Shown here piece by piece: positions 10,173 to 21,283 of a stretch of DNA of 64,000 nt. Numbering within the stretch: the stretch's first letter is position 1; every line of letters begins with the position of its first letter. The stretch covers positions 515,088,686 to 515,152,685 of the forward strand of contig CM066037.1 in NCBI GenBank assembly GCA_033557465.1, read 5' to 3'. A program made the position numbers and the translations under genes. The notes beneath the pieces were generated by a model, which worked only from the letters and a program-made list of their open reading frames with translations, was not told the DNA's origin and ran no database searches. The stretch is from Ichthyophis bannanicus (taxonomy: Eukaryota; Chordata; Amphibia; Gymnophiona; Ichthyophiidae).

Positions 10173-11012
10173 TTCATGTACAGTGATTGCACATCAAGAG
10201 TGACCATGAAATTATAAGACAGAAAATCTGTGCAAGTTGATAACTGTACAAGAAAATTGCCAGTGTCTCGTATATAAGAAGATACCTTTGCCGCAGCAGG
10301 TTGTAAAAATATATCACAGTATTTAGACAGCGGTTCTAATAAAGAGTCTTGACATGAAACAATCGGTCGTCCCGGTGGATTCTCCAAAGATTTGTGAATC
10401 TTGGGAACTAAATAAAATACAGGAGTCTTAGGATGTTTATTTACTAAAAAATTTAATTCACGTTTAGTGATCCAATTTTTCTGAAAAGCTTCAGACATCA
10501 CAGTTTGGATGTGATCCATTAAATGTAATGTAGGGTCAGTGTCCAAAGGTGTATAGTGTAAACGATTGCTCAAATGAATATTGATCTCTTGTTGATATTG
10601 AGCAGAAGATAGAACCACCACTGCTCCACCTTTGTCAGCTCATCGAATGACTAAATCAGCCTGCGATAATTCTTTAATGGCCTCAAAATGCTCCCGGGTC
10701 AATTTGGAATAGTTCCAAAAGGATACCTTTTCCATCTCAGACACTCCATGTAAAACAAGATCTTGAAAAGGAGATAGTGTTGTATCTATTTCTCCAGGTG
10801 GAATCCAATTTGAAGGGCCGCTAATCAAGGATCCATCAGAGGGAATATCTAACTGTGAAAAATAATGAATTGTCCGTAATTTTCTGAAAAACCGGTGAAG
10901 AGCTATCCGAGTCTCGAATTGATCATATTTAGGAATGAGTACAAAAGAAAGTCTCAGCTCCAAAACCTGTATTTGAAGTGGAGTTAATAATTGCCCTGAT
11001 AAGTTGATAACT
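10173..11012 (-). pseudogene. PLE N-terminal region and start of reverse transcriptase
   Basis: The minus-strand frame reads LSGQLLTPLQIQVLELRLSF, then a long linker, then FYLVPKIHKSLENPPGRPIV and SLLEPLSKYCDIFLQP, and MVTLDVQSLYMN, which carries the first catalytic Asp of PLE RT motif A. Open frames are 10640-10963 and about 10170-10621, with one in-frame stop between them (near 10638). Spacing and order match the N-terminal half of a PLE polyprotein. Confidence 0.85.
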
Positions 11013-11314
11013 TTAAGACTTTAGAAAGCAACTAAAAACTGTCCTGTTTATTGAGCATTATGGTCTAACTGAATAATTAATTCAATGTTTAAGAGAAAAA
11101 CAATCATTTAGTAAGCTGTATTATAGCTCACGTTGTATTATAGTACACAATGTAAATAGCGCTTTATATCTTTCTGTAAAACACACTATGTTACTTTACA
11201 TGTAATTATCATTACTACATGTTCATATTATCACTGCTTTTATATTTCTTGTTTGTTAAACCGCTTTGATTGTTTGATAAGGCGGTATAAAAATATCATT
11301 AAATAAATAAATAA
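11013..11314 (+). mobile_element. L2-like LINE 3' end with (AAATA)n tail
   Basis: It begins with codons for DFRKQLKTVLFIEHY, the C-terminus of the L2-like ORF found in full at 29459-32573, followed by an AT-rich 3' UTR with AAACCGCTTTGATTG and GGCGGTATAAAAATATC and an (AAATA)n tail. The flanks GATAACT (11006-11012) and ATAACT (11315-11320) look like a target duplication in the PLE. Confidence 0.85.
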
Positions 11315-11968
11315 ATAACTGCTGATTCTTTGATCTGGACCTGGTGTCTGGGCCCTCCCAAAAATCCTGCTTATATGTTCAGCGGAATCTACGGCCCTGG
11401 TAGGAATTTCTTTGTTTGTTGCCCGATGGTTCAGAATGTGAACAAATGGAACCATATCGCCCTGCGTCCGTGGAATCAGTATCCGTAGATTCATCTGAGC
11501 TGACCGCAAATGTGACATGTTTTACAGATACCTGTTCAGCTGGTGACATCCATTTATAAACACAGTTATTGTCATAATCCTATTTGTCTCGTATGAATTT
11601 TTTTATCTTCAAACTACGTACATGATCACGAAATGCCTCTAATTGTTTGTCTGCTTCAACCCATTGAATTTGAAAACTGAGTCTCCTGTGTTTCCAGAAT
11701 CTTTGATTTCAACTCAGCTGTCTGAGATGTCAGTTTGTCTTGTTCTTCAATGGAATGTTCAATCAGGAGAGCAATTAGATCAAAACTACATTTATTTAAA
11801 ATTGCATTCCATTTTGTTAAAAAAAGGAAATCCTTCGTAAATTGATGTGGGGCTTTAAACATCCTCAGACCTCTAGGAATAATCATAGATTTTAAATATT
11901 GAGTCATGGCCAAACCATGGAGCTGTGCTCTAATCAGATGCTTATGTAAATCTTTTAATTCGAGGACA
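11315..11968 (-). pseudogene. PLE N-terminal region
   Basis: Minus-strand frames give LKDLHKHLIRAQLHGLAMTQ, YLKSMIIPRGLRMFKAPHQF, FLTKWNAILNKCSFDLIALL and a Lys/Glu-rich coiled-coil-like stretch (EEQDKLTSQTAELKSKI), then MSHLRSAQMNLRIL and GPDQRISSY. This is the non-catalytic N-terminal part upstream of PLE RT. Several frame changes occur. The 5' end is cut near 11970 by the adjoining CR1 3' end. Confidence 0.75.
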
Positions 11969-14750
11969 GTAGGAGGTAGTTGGTAGGAGGTATTTAAACA
12001 TCTCCATCATATCTCCTCTATCCTGCCTTTCCTCTAAAATATACATATTAAGATTCTTAAGTCTGTCCTCATATGATTTATAATGAAGACCACTAACCAT
12101 TTTAGTAGTCACCCTCTGCACCGACTCCAACCTGTTTATATCCTTTTGAAGGTGCGGTCTCCAGAACTACACACAGTACTCCAAATGAGGTCACACCAAA
12201 GACATATACAGAGGGATTATCACCTCCTTTTTTCTGCTGGCCATTCCTCTCCCTATGCAGTCTAGCTTTCACCATCGCCTTTTCTACCTATTCAGCTACT
12301 TTAAGATCATCAGACACAATCATGCCTAGGTCCCGCTCTTCTTTTGTGGACAGAAGTACTTCACCCCCTATACTATATCGCTCCTTTGGATTGCTGCAGT
12401 CCAAATGCTTGACCTTGCATTTTTTAATATTAAATCCCAGCTGCCAAATTTTAGACCATTCTTCAACCTTAGCTAGATCCCGCCTCACGTTATCTACACC
12501 TTCCTGGGTGTCTATTGCAGATTTTGGTATCATCCACAAAAAGGCAAACCTTACCCGACAGCCCTAATGCAGTATCACTAACAAAGATGTTAAAAAGAAT
12601 CGGACCAAGAACAGATCCCTGGGGCACACCACTGGTAACCTCCTTCTCCTCTGAGTGAGCTCCATTTACCTGTACCATTGGTTGCCTCCCACTCAACCAA
12701 TTTCTAACTCAAGCAGTAACTTTAGGGTCCATAGACCATATAGTTCTATATCTATGCATGAGCTACCGTAACGTAAATAGAATTACATCATATCTGTTAA
12801 AACGTAAATAGTTCTCCCCAGTTTAAGTCCATGTTATGCTCCCTGTTATCTGTAAACTTAAGACAGATCCTATCTGTCTGAGTAAAATTTTGTTGTATGT
12901 AAAACGCACTGATAACAAAGAGTACATTATAGAAGAACTGTTAAATAAATAAATAATAAATCCTTAGAGTGCTCAGTTTGTTTATAAGTTGCCTGTGCGT
13001 AACGGGATCAAAGGCTTTACTGAAATCTAAATACACCACATCTAGTGATCTCCCTTGGTACACCTCCCTGGTCATGCAGTCAAAGAAATCAATCAGATTT
13101 GTCTGACAAGACCTGCCTCTGGTGAATCCATGCTGCCTCGGATCTGGTAATCCATTGGACTCCAGAAACCTCACTATTTTCTCTTTCAGGAGTGCTTCCA
13201 ATAATTTACTCACTACCGAGGTTAAACTAACCGGCCTGTAGTTTTCAACCACATCCTTACTTCCGCTTTTGTGTAAAGGAACCACATGAACCTCTCTCCA
13301 GTCCTTTGGCACCACTCCCGACTCCAACAAGGCATTGAAAAGGTCAGTCAGTGGAGCTGCTAGAACCTCCTCCAGTATTCTCGGGTTTATCCCATCTGGT
13401 CACTTCGCTTTGTCTACTTTAAGTTTAGCTAGTTCCTCACAAACATAGTCTTCTGAAAATCATTCAAGATGCCCCTTGCTTCTCTCCATGTTTGTGAGTG
13501 TTTTCTGAGTTCCTGTTCCTGGTTCTTCATCTGTGAACACAGAACAAAAATAATTGTTAAGCAATTCTGCTTTATCCTCATCGGCTTCTACATATTCCTC
13601 CCCTTGACCCTTGAGTCTGACAATACCACTTTTGCCCTTCTTCTCACTAACATATCTGAAAAATATCTTATCCCCCCATTTTATTGCCTGGGTTATTTCC
13701 TCCTCTTTTTGAATCTTTGCTTTTCTGACTACTTTGCTAGCTTCTCTAAGTCTTTCAAATATAGATGCCTGCCTTCCTTTCTCTGTGATCTCTTGTATTT
13801 CATGAAGACCTCCCTCTTTTTTTCACCTTTTCAGCTACTTCTTTTGAAAACCATAGCGGTCTCCTTTTCCTTTTACCTTTATTTACCATTTTAACAAAAA
13901 TGTTGGTTGCCTTTAAAATATCTCCTTTCAGTTTTGCTGAATGTTTTTTTACATCCCCCAGCTGTTCCCATCATGCTAACGACTGCTTGAGGTATTGGCC
14001 CATCTTGGCAAAGTTAGTTTTCCTAAAGTCTAAGACCCTCACTTTTGAATGGATTTTATCAACCCTAGTCCTAATACTGAACCACACCATCTGGTGATCA
14101 CTGGATGCAAGATGATCTCCCACTATAACATTAGAAACACTTTCACAATTGGTAGCACCAAGTCTAGTATGGCCCTTTCATGTGTGGGTTCTGTAACCAG
14201 TTGCCTGAATAGTTCTCCTGTACAGAATCTAGGATGTCCTTACTTTTAGATGATACTGCTGAAGGGATGAGCCAATCAACATTTGGCATATTGAAATCCC
14301 CTATCAGTAGCACTTCTCTTTCCTGGCTTTGCTGCATATGTCTTCTATTAACTCTCTGTCCACCTCTTCTCCTTATGAGGGAGGTCTGTATATCACGCCA
14401 ATGCAAATAGATTTCTCTTTCCCTCTTTCTAATTTAACCCACAGTGCCTCCTCTCTCCCTTTTAAGCCCTGCATTTCCCTAGCTTTAATATTATTTTTTC
14501 ATATAGTGACACTCCTCCTCCCCTTCTTCCTACCCTGTCCTTTCTGAATAAAGCATAGCCTGGAATAGTTACATCTCAATCATGGTTGTCTGTGAAGCAT
14601 GTTCTGTTACCGCCACTAAACCCAAGTCATCCTCTCTCATTAACACCTCAACATCTGGGATCTTATTTCCCATGTTCCAGGCATTTATACACACTGCTTT
14701 CCATATGTTGCCACTTTTTACCCATTTCCGTAAAGGCATTTAATGAAACT
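11969..14750 (-). mobile_element. CR1 LINE, long decayed copy
   Basis: The minus strand encodes, from right to left, endonuclease remnants (EREVLLIGDFNMPNVDW near 14164-14406), a connector, then RT: WREVHVVPLHKSGSKDVVEN, YRPVSLTSVVSKLLEALL, QHGFTRGRSCQTNLIDFFD, VYLDFSKAFDPV, then after a nested insertion VPQGSVLGPILFNIFVSD and CLFVDDTKICN (RT motif C: F-V-D-D), and a C-terminal region. Stops and shifts are numerous. The 3' UTR is missing because the copy ends at about 11970 inside the C-terminal region. An L2-like 3' end is nested at 12733-12960. Confidence 0.88.
12733..12960 (+). mobile_element. L2-like LINE 3' end nested in CR1
   Basis: It separates LINKLSTLR from the following RT block of the CR1 (whose next codons, for DPKVTA, lie left of 12732). 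The sequence is AT-rich, contains TTGTTGTATGTAAAACGCAC and ends in TTAAATAAATAAATAATAAA, the tail type of the L2-like family. Confidence 0.75.
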
Positions 14751-16490
14751 GATTAATATCTTTGAGTGACCAGAGAGATTGAGAGCACTAAATGTGATGT
14801 ACTTAGATTTCAGAAAATGCTTTTACACCATTCCGCATAGATAACTTATAAATAAACGGAATGCCCTTGGAATGGGCCCTAAAGTAATTGACTAGGTTAG
14901 GAACTGGTTGAATGGGAGGTGACAAAGTGTAGTGGTAAATGGAGTTCTGAGGATAAGTATGTTACCAGTCGCCTACCTTAAGGATCAATCCTTGGTGCAG
15001 CTCTTTGTAGCACTTTTGATACTACAGGAGGACTGTCGGTAAAGCTTGCCTCTTTGCCAATGATATGATAATCTGCAATAGGGTAGGCATTTTGGAAGGT
15101 ATAGATAACATGAGGAGAGATCTAGTGAAGCTTGGTATAGAATTTTGCAGTTAAAGTATAATGAAAAAAATGTAGCGTTACAGTATGTATTTGAGCTGCA
15201 AAAACCCAAGGGAACGGTATAATAGATGAAATACGTCTATGCAAGAAATAAGAGAGGAACCAGGGGGATGATCATCTACCAAACAGGTAGAAAAGGTGTT
15301 GGTAAAGCCAGAAGAATGCTTGAGTACATAGGGAGAGGAATAGTGAGCAGGAAAAAGGGAGATGATAGTGCTTCTGTGTAAGTCTCTGGTGGAGAACCAT
15401 GTGCAATTTTGGAGATCGTATCTTCAAAAAAATATAAACAGAATGGAGTCAGTGCAGAGGGCAGCTATTAAAAGGGTCAATGGTCTTCATCATAAACCAT
15501 ATGAGGACAGACTTAAATATCACAATATGTATACTTAGAAGGAAAGGCAGGAGAGGGGAGATATGATAGAGTAGTTCCCAACCTATGGTCCATGGATCTG
15601 TAGAGGCCAAGAAGACCACTACTGTGGATCTGCAGGACACAGAAAAGAGAAAAAAAGAGAGAGGCTGATGGAGATCGATTGGATAGGAAGAGAGAGAAAG
15701 AGATTAAGACTGGTAGGGACTGCCTGAAGGGGGACAAAGAGGGAGAGAGGCTAGTGGAGGCAGGAGGGGGACAGGAGATAGAGCAGGGCCAGCCCAAGGG
15801 TACCCAACACCCTAGGTGAACCTTTAGCCCTGTACTGCCCTCCTCCCTGTTCAGCATCTCTCCTTCCCTATCCCCCATTCCTCTCCCCACCCACCAGTGG
15901 TGGACAGCAAGTCCTCTTCTTTCCGCTGGTACAGCATCTGCCCCCATCCTACCTCTGCCAGTTCCACTGCACTAAAAGAAAGCAGTACTGTGCACAGGCC
16001 TTCCCTCAAGCGTTTCTGCATCCCCTCCCCCCTCTCCCCGACATAGACTTCCTGTCAGAGAAGAGCGAGATATGGCAGAGTTTGAACATAGGCCTACGCT
16101 GAAATGACTTGTGCCATGCTGAGAGCAGCAAAACAGTGCTGCTCTCCTGTCACCACTCCAAATCTTGCCAGAGCAGGGCCAGACCTGGACAGAGGACTAC
16201 TGGGGGCAGGCTTGGCTCCAGGGGAAGGAAGTTTGGGTAGAATAGTGGGGCTAAATTGAGTGTCGCTGAACATTTTGGAAGATAATATGGAGTCCACACA
16301 GCCAAAAAAGATTGGGAACCTCTGTGATAGGGACATTTTAATACCTCCATTGTATAGATGCATAGGAGACAGGCCTCTTTCAAATGAAAGGAAGCCCTGG
16401 AATGAAGGGAGAGGAAGGGGTTGTAGAACTTAGGAGTTGGTATGACCGGGCAGACCGGATAAGATGGAAGGTCTTTATCTATGTTTCTTC
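14751..16490 (+). mobile_element. CR1 LINE, strongly decayed, split by a hAT element
   Basis: Recognisable by DNA and broken translation: motif A region (VMYLDFRK), GQSLVQ-like RT blocks, the C-terminal region QRAAIKRVNGLHHKPYEDRL, and after the insertion the 3' UTR with GGGCAGACCGGATAAGATGG and GGTCTTTATCTATGTTTCTT. Many indels make it the oldest-looking CR1 here. It is interrupted by 15572-16324. Confidence 0.75.
15572..16324. mobile_element. hAT-type non-autonomous transposon
   Basis: The left end reads TAGTTCCCAACCTATGG and the reverse complement of the right end reads CAGAGGTTCCCAATC, matching hAT ends of the CAGxGGTTCCCAACC type. Flanks TGATAGAG (15564-15571) and TGATAGGG (16325-16332) are an 8-bp target duplication with one mismatch, the diagnostic hAT length. 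The interior is G/A- and C/T-rich and has no transposase motif, so the copy depends on a transposase from elsewhere. Confidence 0.85.
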
Positions 16491-17244
16491 TGGGGTTTAG
16501 GTGCTGCGTCACCCGTAGTTCAAAGGAAGAGAGCTATTTGCTTACCAGACTTTCAATGTGCTCATTACTGAAACTGCAATGTTTATGAAACCACGGCTGC
16601 ATGATTCTTGGTTTTGACAGATAATCATGATCCTGCCTACGTACCATAAGAGCATGAAAGGCTAATCAAAATCTACCCATCTGTGCTGATATTTAAGACA
16701 ACAGAAAATTAGAGGATCACCTCTTATTCCCAGTTGTGGCTTTTTAAATTAATGTGGTATGTCAGCCTTTGCGAAGTTTAAAAATCTGCTTTATGTACGA
16801 GGCATTAGCCAGATGAAAGGTATTTTAGTTCTAAAATGAAGTTTCAAAGCAGGCACTAGGAGGTGATTTGCAGATATTTTATTTTATAAGACTGGAAAAT
16901 AAGAAATTCCAGTATTTGGATAGTTTACTCAAAACCCCATGTTATGCATTCTCCCAGACGGCTACCATTTTATATTTAAATTGCTTTAGAATTAACTTCA
17001 TAGGAAAGTTATAGTTCAGTATGGCTTACAAAAATTATGAATTGACTCTTAGTATGAGCATTGTGGGAGTCATTTGCAAATATTTTGGGGCCCTGTTACT
17101 AAAGGTGTACACTTCCTGTGCAATTAGAAGCAATATTATTGCACGGTAGGTATGCAACTCATGCTCTGTTGGGGGCATGCAGTTAGCACACAATCGCAAA
17201 TGCTAACACATGGCACACTTAACAGAGGTGCATTTGATGACACC
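16491..17244. other. No gene recognised
   Basis: AT-rich non-coding sequence. The last 150 bases (TTACTAAAGGTGTACACTT, then CACACAATCGCAAATGC) resemble the edge of a MITE of the TTTACTAAA type seen at 54177, but I could not define its limits. Confidence 0.45.
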
Positions 17245-17725
17245 CCATACAGGCAGTGCCGGTCCGCCCAGTAGGCAAGCTAGGCGGCCGTCTAGGATGG
17301 TCAGCCTGGGTGGGTGGTGGCAGCGGCACACATGACCGGCCATGCCAGACCACCCCCCCCCCCCCCCAAGCTGCTGCTGATTCGGTTTTGAGGGGGAAGG
17401 AGGGCAGCGGCAGCAGCAGTATTGCCGTCACTTTCTTGCCCATGGCAGGCCATGTTCTTCAGCACGCATGGCCTGCCGCTTCTGACCGCCCTCGGACAAT
17501 AAGTTGCATCGGAAGGGGATCAGAAGCGGCGGGCCATGTGTGCTGAAGGACATGGCCTGCTGTGGGCAAGAAAGTGGTGACAAAAAGCTGCTGCTTTTTG
17601 AAATGCTGCTGCTGCTGCCCACCTCCCCCTCCTGAGACAGAATCAGTGGCAACTGGGGGAGTGGAAGGCAGGGGGGTGGCAAGGCTGGGGTTTCTGCCTA
17701 AGGCGGCTGAACCTGCATAGAAGTG
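17245..17725. repeat. GC-rich fold-back (long inverted repeat) element
   Basis: The arms 17427-17484 and 17520-17579 are near-perfect reverse complements (for example CTTTCTTGCCCATGGCAGGC against GCCTGCTGTGGGCAAGAAAG). Weaker pairing continues outwards to about 17378 and 17650, both rich in CAG/CTG triplets. Outer edges GTAGGCAAGCTAGGCGGC and GCCTAAGGCGGCTGAAC are also partly inverted. A poly-C run sits at 17350-17368. This suits a non-autonomous fold-back DNA transposon. Similar outer motifs (CTAGGCGGTTGCCTAG) occur at 49408-49825. Confidence 0.65.
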
Positions 17726-19394
17726 TCATTAGGTACACTCTCACCAGTTCCCACATTGCCACTGAGTGCACAATAGTGGCAACATGCTCTCCAGGCCCAC
17801 ACTCCGTCCACTCCCCACCTCACTGCGTGAGGGCTGATTACCATGTGTTTTAGTGCGTGGCCGCTGGGTTGTCCCCCACATCAGCATTCCCAGCTGCCAT
17901 GTATGCAAATGTCTCTCATACATAGTTTTCAGAGAGAGCCTGAAAGTGGGACCTGTTTGTGGTCCTTGAGGACTGAACCTGTGCTAGCACGATATAAGGC
18001 TTTACTTAAGAATATTTGAAAAAAACATTGTTCAGATATTTGGGTATGTCTTCACAAGGGGCAAGTCGAGGTGGCACTAGTGGGGCAGGAGCGATCGGAG
18101 ATCATTCCTGGCCCTATGAGAAAGAAGGCATCTGTGGAAGGCAGGAGCAGGCCCTATCCAGGCTTTGGGATCTGTTTTGGTTTCGGGGCAGGGCTTAAAA
18201 GGAGCGAGGCTTAAGAATTGAACTTCTGTTTTTTTACTTTTGGGTCCGCTGTGAAAAAGGTTAGAGGGGCATTATGAGACCCACTGGCCCATCAGCGATT
18301 TAAAGCTTGGAGTCAGGGCTTTTGATCCAGGACATTCTGTTCCTTTAAAATTGCTACCACTGCACATACTGGAATTATCTTTTTTTGTGAAAACACCTGT
18401 TCCTTTTCTAACAGACTGTGTGGCCTATTGGTTAGAGATGAGATCAGCTCTTAATACTTTGTGTAATTTTTATAAAATGGCTTTATCTCCTGGACCCAGC
18501 TGTATATATAATTCACTTACAGTTATATAGTAACAGTGCTCCTTTTGCCTCTGAATATATGACATGAGAAAAAGCAATAATGATATTGTTTCTATAGGTG
18601 ATTGCTTGCATGTTTTTGACACAAAGATCTATTGCAACTTTTTGCACTGCAGATGCTAATGGAAAACACCACAGGAATAAAAATCAGCTCTATCATTAAC
18701 TATAATTTTGGCTTGTCATACTTAGGTGGATCTGAGTGAGAAAAACACTATAGTCCCCAGTTTTGCCTGCACAGGAAAGATTTTCCTGACAGCATATCAA
18801 AATGGTGCTGACCTAGCAGATATCCCGAGGGACCAAGCACTAGCGCCTACAGTTCCCTGACTCTCCAGATCCCAGTCTTTACGAATAACATCTCCTGTTG
18901 CCTTTAATGCAAGCACTTGCTTCCCTGTGCCCTATGGAACATTCTGCCGTTATTAATTTCTTCCCCCCCCCCCCGCCTTTACATCAGGATGAAAACATCA
19001 CGTATTTCTTTAAATGCTCTCTGTATTTTAATGTTGCTTTCTCTTTAAATCTGATATCATGCTGATAGAAATGAGCCCTAAATTCTTCCTTTCTTTTTTT
19101 TTCTATTGGTTTAGATCTATCACAGACCTAATCGTAATGAACACAACATAATCCCTAGGGACCATGTTCCTCTTGTATTACTGCAGTACTTGAGTATAGC
19201 AATTATCAAACAAACCAGGTGGCACAGTGGAAAAAAAAGTGTGAGAAAATCACTTTTTCCTGCGGTGTTTGACTGTTGCAAAACAGCATGTTTAAACTTT
19301 CTTCCTGGGTGCTCTTCACGTCTCACATTTTTACTTCCTAGCTTCCAGCCTGTGGCCTCTGGAATCGCTTTGGCTGCAGGAAGCTACTTTTCCC
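17726..19394. other. No gene recognised
   Basis: Mixed-composition non-coding DNA with poly-C near 18964-18975. No domain-bearing frame and no clear repeat family was seen. Confidence 0.5.
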
Positions 19395-19429
19395 GGAGCT
19401 GACCTTTAAAAAATCCTAAACTAGAAAGA

Positions 19430-19972
19430 GTGAAAGGGAAATCCATTTGCATTAGTGTGCTACACAGATCTCCTTCACAGGGAGAAGAAGTGGGTAGAGA
19501 TTTAATAGAAGATATACGCAGTATTCACATAAAAGGGGAAGTGCTACTGATAGGTGATTTCAATATACCAGATGTTGATTGGCACATTCCTGCTGCGGTA
19601 TCATCCAGAAGTAAGGAGAGCCTAAACTCTCTACAGAGAGAATTATTCCGGCAACTGGTAACAGAACCCACATGTGAAGGGGCCACACTAGACTTGGTGC
19701 TTACCAATGGTGAAAGTGTTTCTCATGTTATGGTGGGACATCATCTCATATGCAATGATCAACAGATGGTGTGGTTCAGTATTAGGACTAGAACTGATAA
19801 AGTTCATTCAAAAGCGAGGGTCTTAGACTTCAGGAAAACTAAATTTGACAGGATGGGACAATACCTCAAGGAGTTGTTAGCGGGATGGGAACAGCTGGGG
19901 GATGTAGAAAAGCAATGGGCAAAACTGAAACAGTATAATTTAAGGGCAACAAACTTTTTATTAGAAAGGTAA
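19430..19972 (+). pseudogene. CR1 ORF2 endonuclease, N-terminally truncated
   Basis: A 180-codon open frame beginning in the middle of the domain: ISVLHRSPSQGEEV (from the YRPP block), IHIKGEVLLIGDFNIPDVDW (GDFN catalytic block), EGATLDLVLTN and then a region where the expected S-D-H is replaced (CNDQQMVWFSI, D retained but His lost). It continues into the connector KARVLDFRKTKFDRMGQYLK. The first motif and the catalytic Glu are absent, so no nuclease activity is expected. Confidence 0.8.
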
Positions 19973-20730
19973 ATAAATGTAAAATGAAAAGGAGGCCACT
20001 ATGCTTCTCAAAAGAAGTAGCTGAAAAGGTGAAGAAAAAGACTGGTGCCATCATAAAATACAAGGGATCACAGAGAGAAGAAAACAAATATCAATATTTG
20101 GAAAATCTTAAAGAAGCTAGGAAAGTAGTCAGAAAAGCAAAGATACAGAAAGAAGAATAAATAGCTGAAGCAATAAAATGAGGGGACAAGACATTTTTCA
20201 GATATGTTAGCAAGAGGAGGAAGTACAAAAATGGTATTGTCAGACTCAAGGGGAAGAATATGTAGAAGCTGATGATGAAAAAGCAGAATTGCTTAACAAA
20301 TATTTTTGTTCTTTGTGTTCACAGATGAAGGACCATTAGCAGGACCTCAGAAAACATACATACACAGGAACAGAAGTGAAGGGGATCTTGAACAATTTTC
20401 AGAAGACTGTATTCATGAGGAACTAGCTAAACTAAAAGTAGGCAAAGCGATGGGGCCGGATAGGATACATCCAAGAATATTGAAGGAACTTGGGGACGTT
20501 CTAGTGGCTCTACTGACTGACCTTTGCAATGCTTCTTTAGTCTGGAGTGGTCCCAGAGGACTAGAGAAAGGCACAAGTGGTCCCTTTACATAAAAGCAGA
20601 CATAAGGATGAGGTTGGGAACTATAGGTTGGTTTGTTTGACCTCTGGGTGAGTAGATTAATGGAAACACTGCTAAAACAGAGGATGATGAGGTTTCTGGA
20701 GTCCAATGGATTTCAGGATCCGAGACAGTA

Positions 20731-21283
20731 TGGGGATTATTCTGTCCATCCCCACTAGTCGTGGGCCTCTCTGCCAGTGTCTAACTTCCCCGTCGGTTGT
20801 ATGGGGAAATTAGACCGAGGTGGGGAGGGGGTGGATCAGAGGCAGAGTTAGGGTGGGTGGGGAAGTTATTCCACCTCCGAGGTGGAATAACTTCCCTGCA
20901 CGAACTGGATCGGCAGGCCAGAGGCATGGATGGGGCAGGGGGAAGCCGAGGACATTCCCTGCAGCCTGACCCTGGCCATAGGTGGCCGGATCAGGGGTCG
21001 GGCTGCGGGGAATGCAATGCAGGATCTGGTGGCCAGGATCGCGGCTTTTAAATGGAGCTGCATTGCCATGGCAACTGGACGCCATGGCGCTGCGGCTCAA
21101 TTTAGAAGCCCTGACTGAGTTAGTCGGGCAATGCCTGTACATGCAGGCTGGGCTGAATTACAGTCATGATTCTGATCCCATGGGACTAGACATGCCCCAC
21201 AGGATCAGAATCTCGACTCCCTCTGTACGTCCGGTTCAGACCAGACGTACAGAGGGCTTCTACGTCGACACTCTAGTCCCAAT
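20731..21283. mobile_element. GC-rich insertion in CR1, probable non-autonomous DNA element
   Basis: It interrupts CR1 coding sequence cleanly, so it is a true insertion. It contains a perfect 18-bp inverted repeat with a single-base centre (20860-20896; core TTCCACCTC-C-GAGGTGGAA) and near its right end a palindrome around GTACGTCC/GGACGTAC-like motifs. A similar core hairpin is at 37112-37138. No transposase frame is visible and no exact target duplication was established. Confidence 0.55.

Larger units (their letters stand above)
6513..11968 (-). mobile_element. Penelope-like element (GIY-YIG type), split by four insertions
   Basis: Pieces of one PLE lie in collinear minus-strand order: N-terminal region 11315-11968, N-terminal and RT start 10173-11012, RT middle 9814-9943, RT core and C-terminal GIY-YIG endonuclease 6513-7649. 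Removing the inserted blocks (7650-8426, 8427-9813, 9944-10172, 11013-11314) leaves about 2.8 kb, the length expected of a PLE open frame. The left end is cut by a CR1 tail and the right end meets another CR1 at about 11970. Two of the four insertions show target duplications (64 bp and about 6 bp), which supports the reconstruction. Confidence 0.85.

Noticed and set aside
13469..14547. Several plus-strand frames of 65-141 codons
   Set aside because: All are antisense of the CR1 endonuclease and connector region on the minus strand.
17350..17368. Poly-C tract (also poly-C/poly-G runs at 3527, 18964, 28040, 49797, 54668)
   Set aside because: Plain homopolymer runs without flanking structure; not interpreted as G-quadruplex elements because the spacing into several separate runs is lacking.
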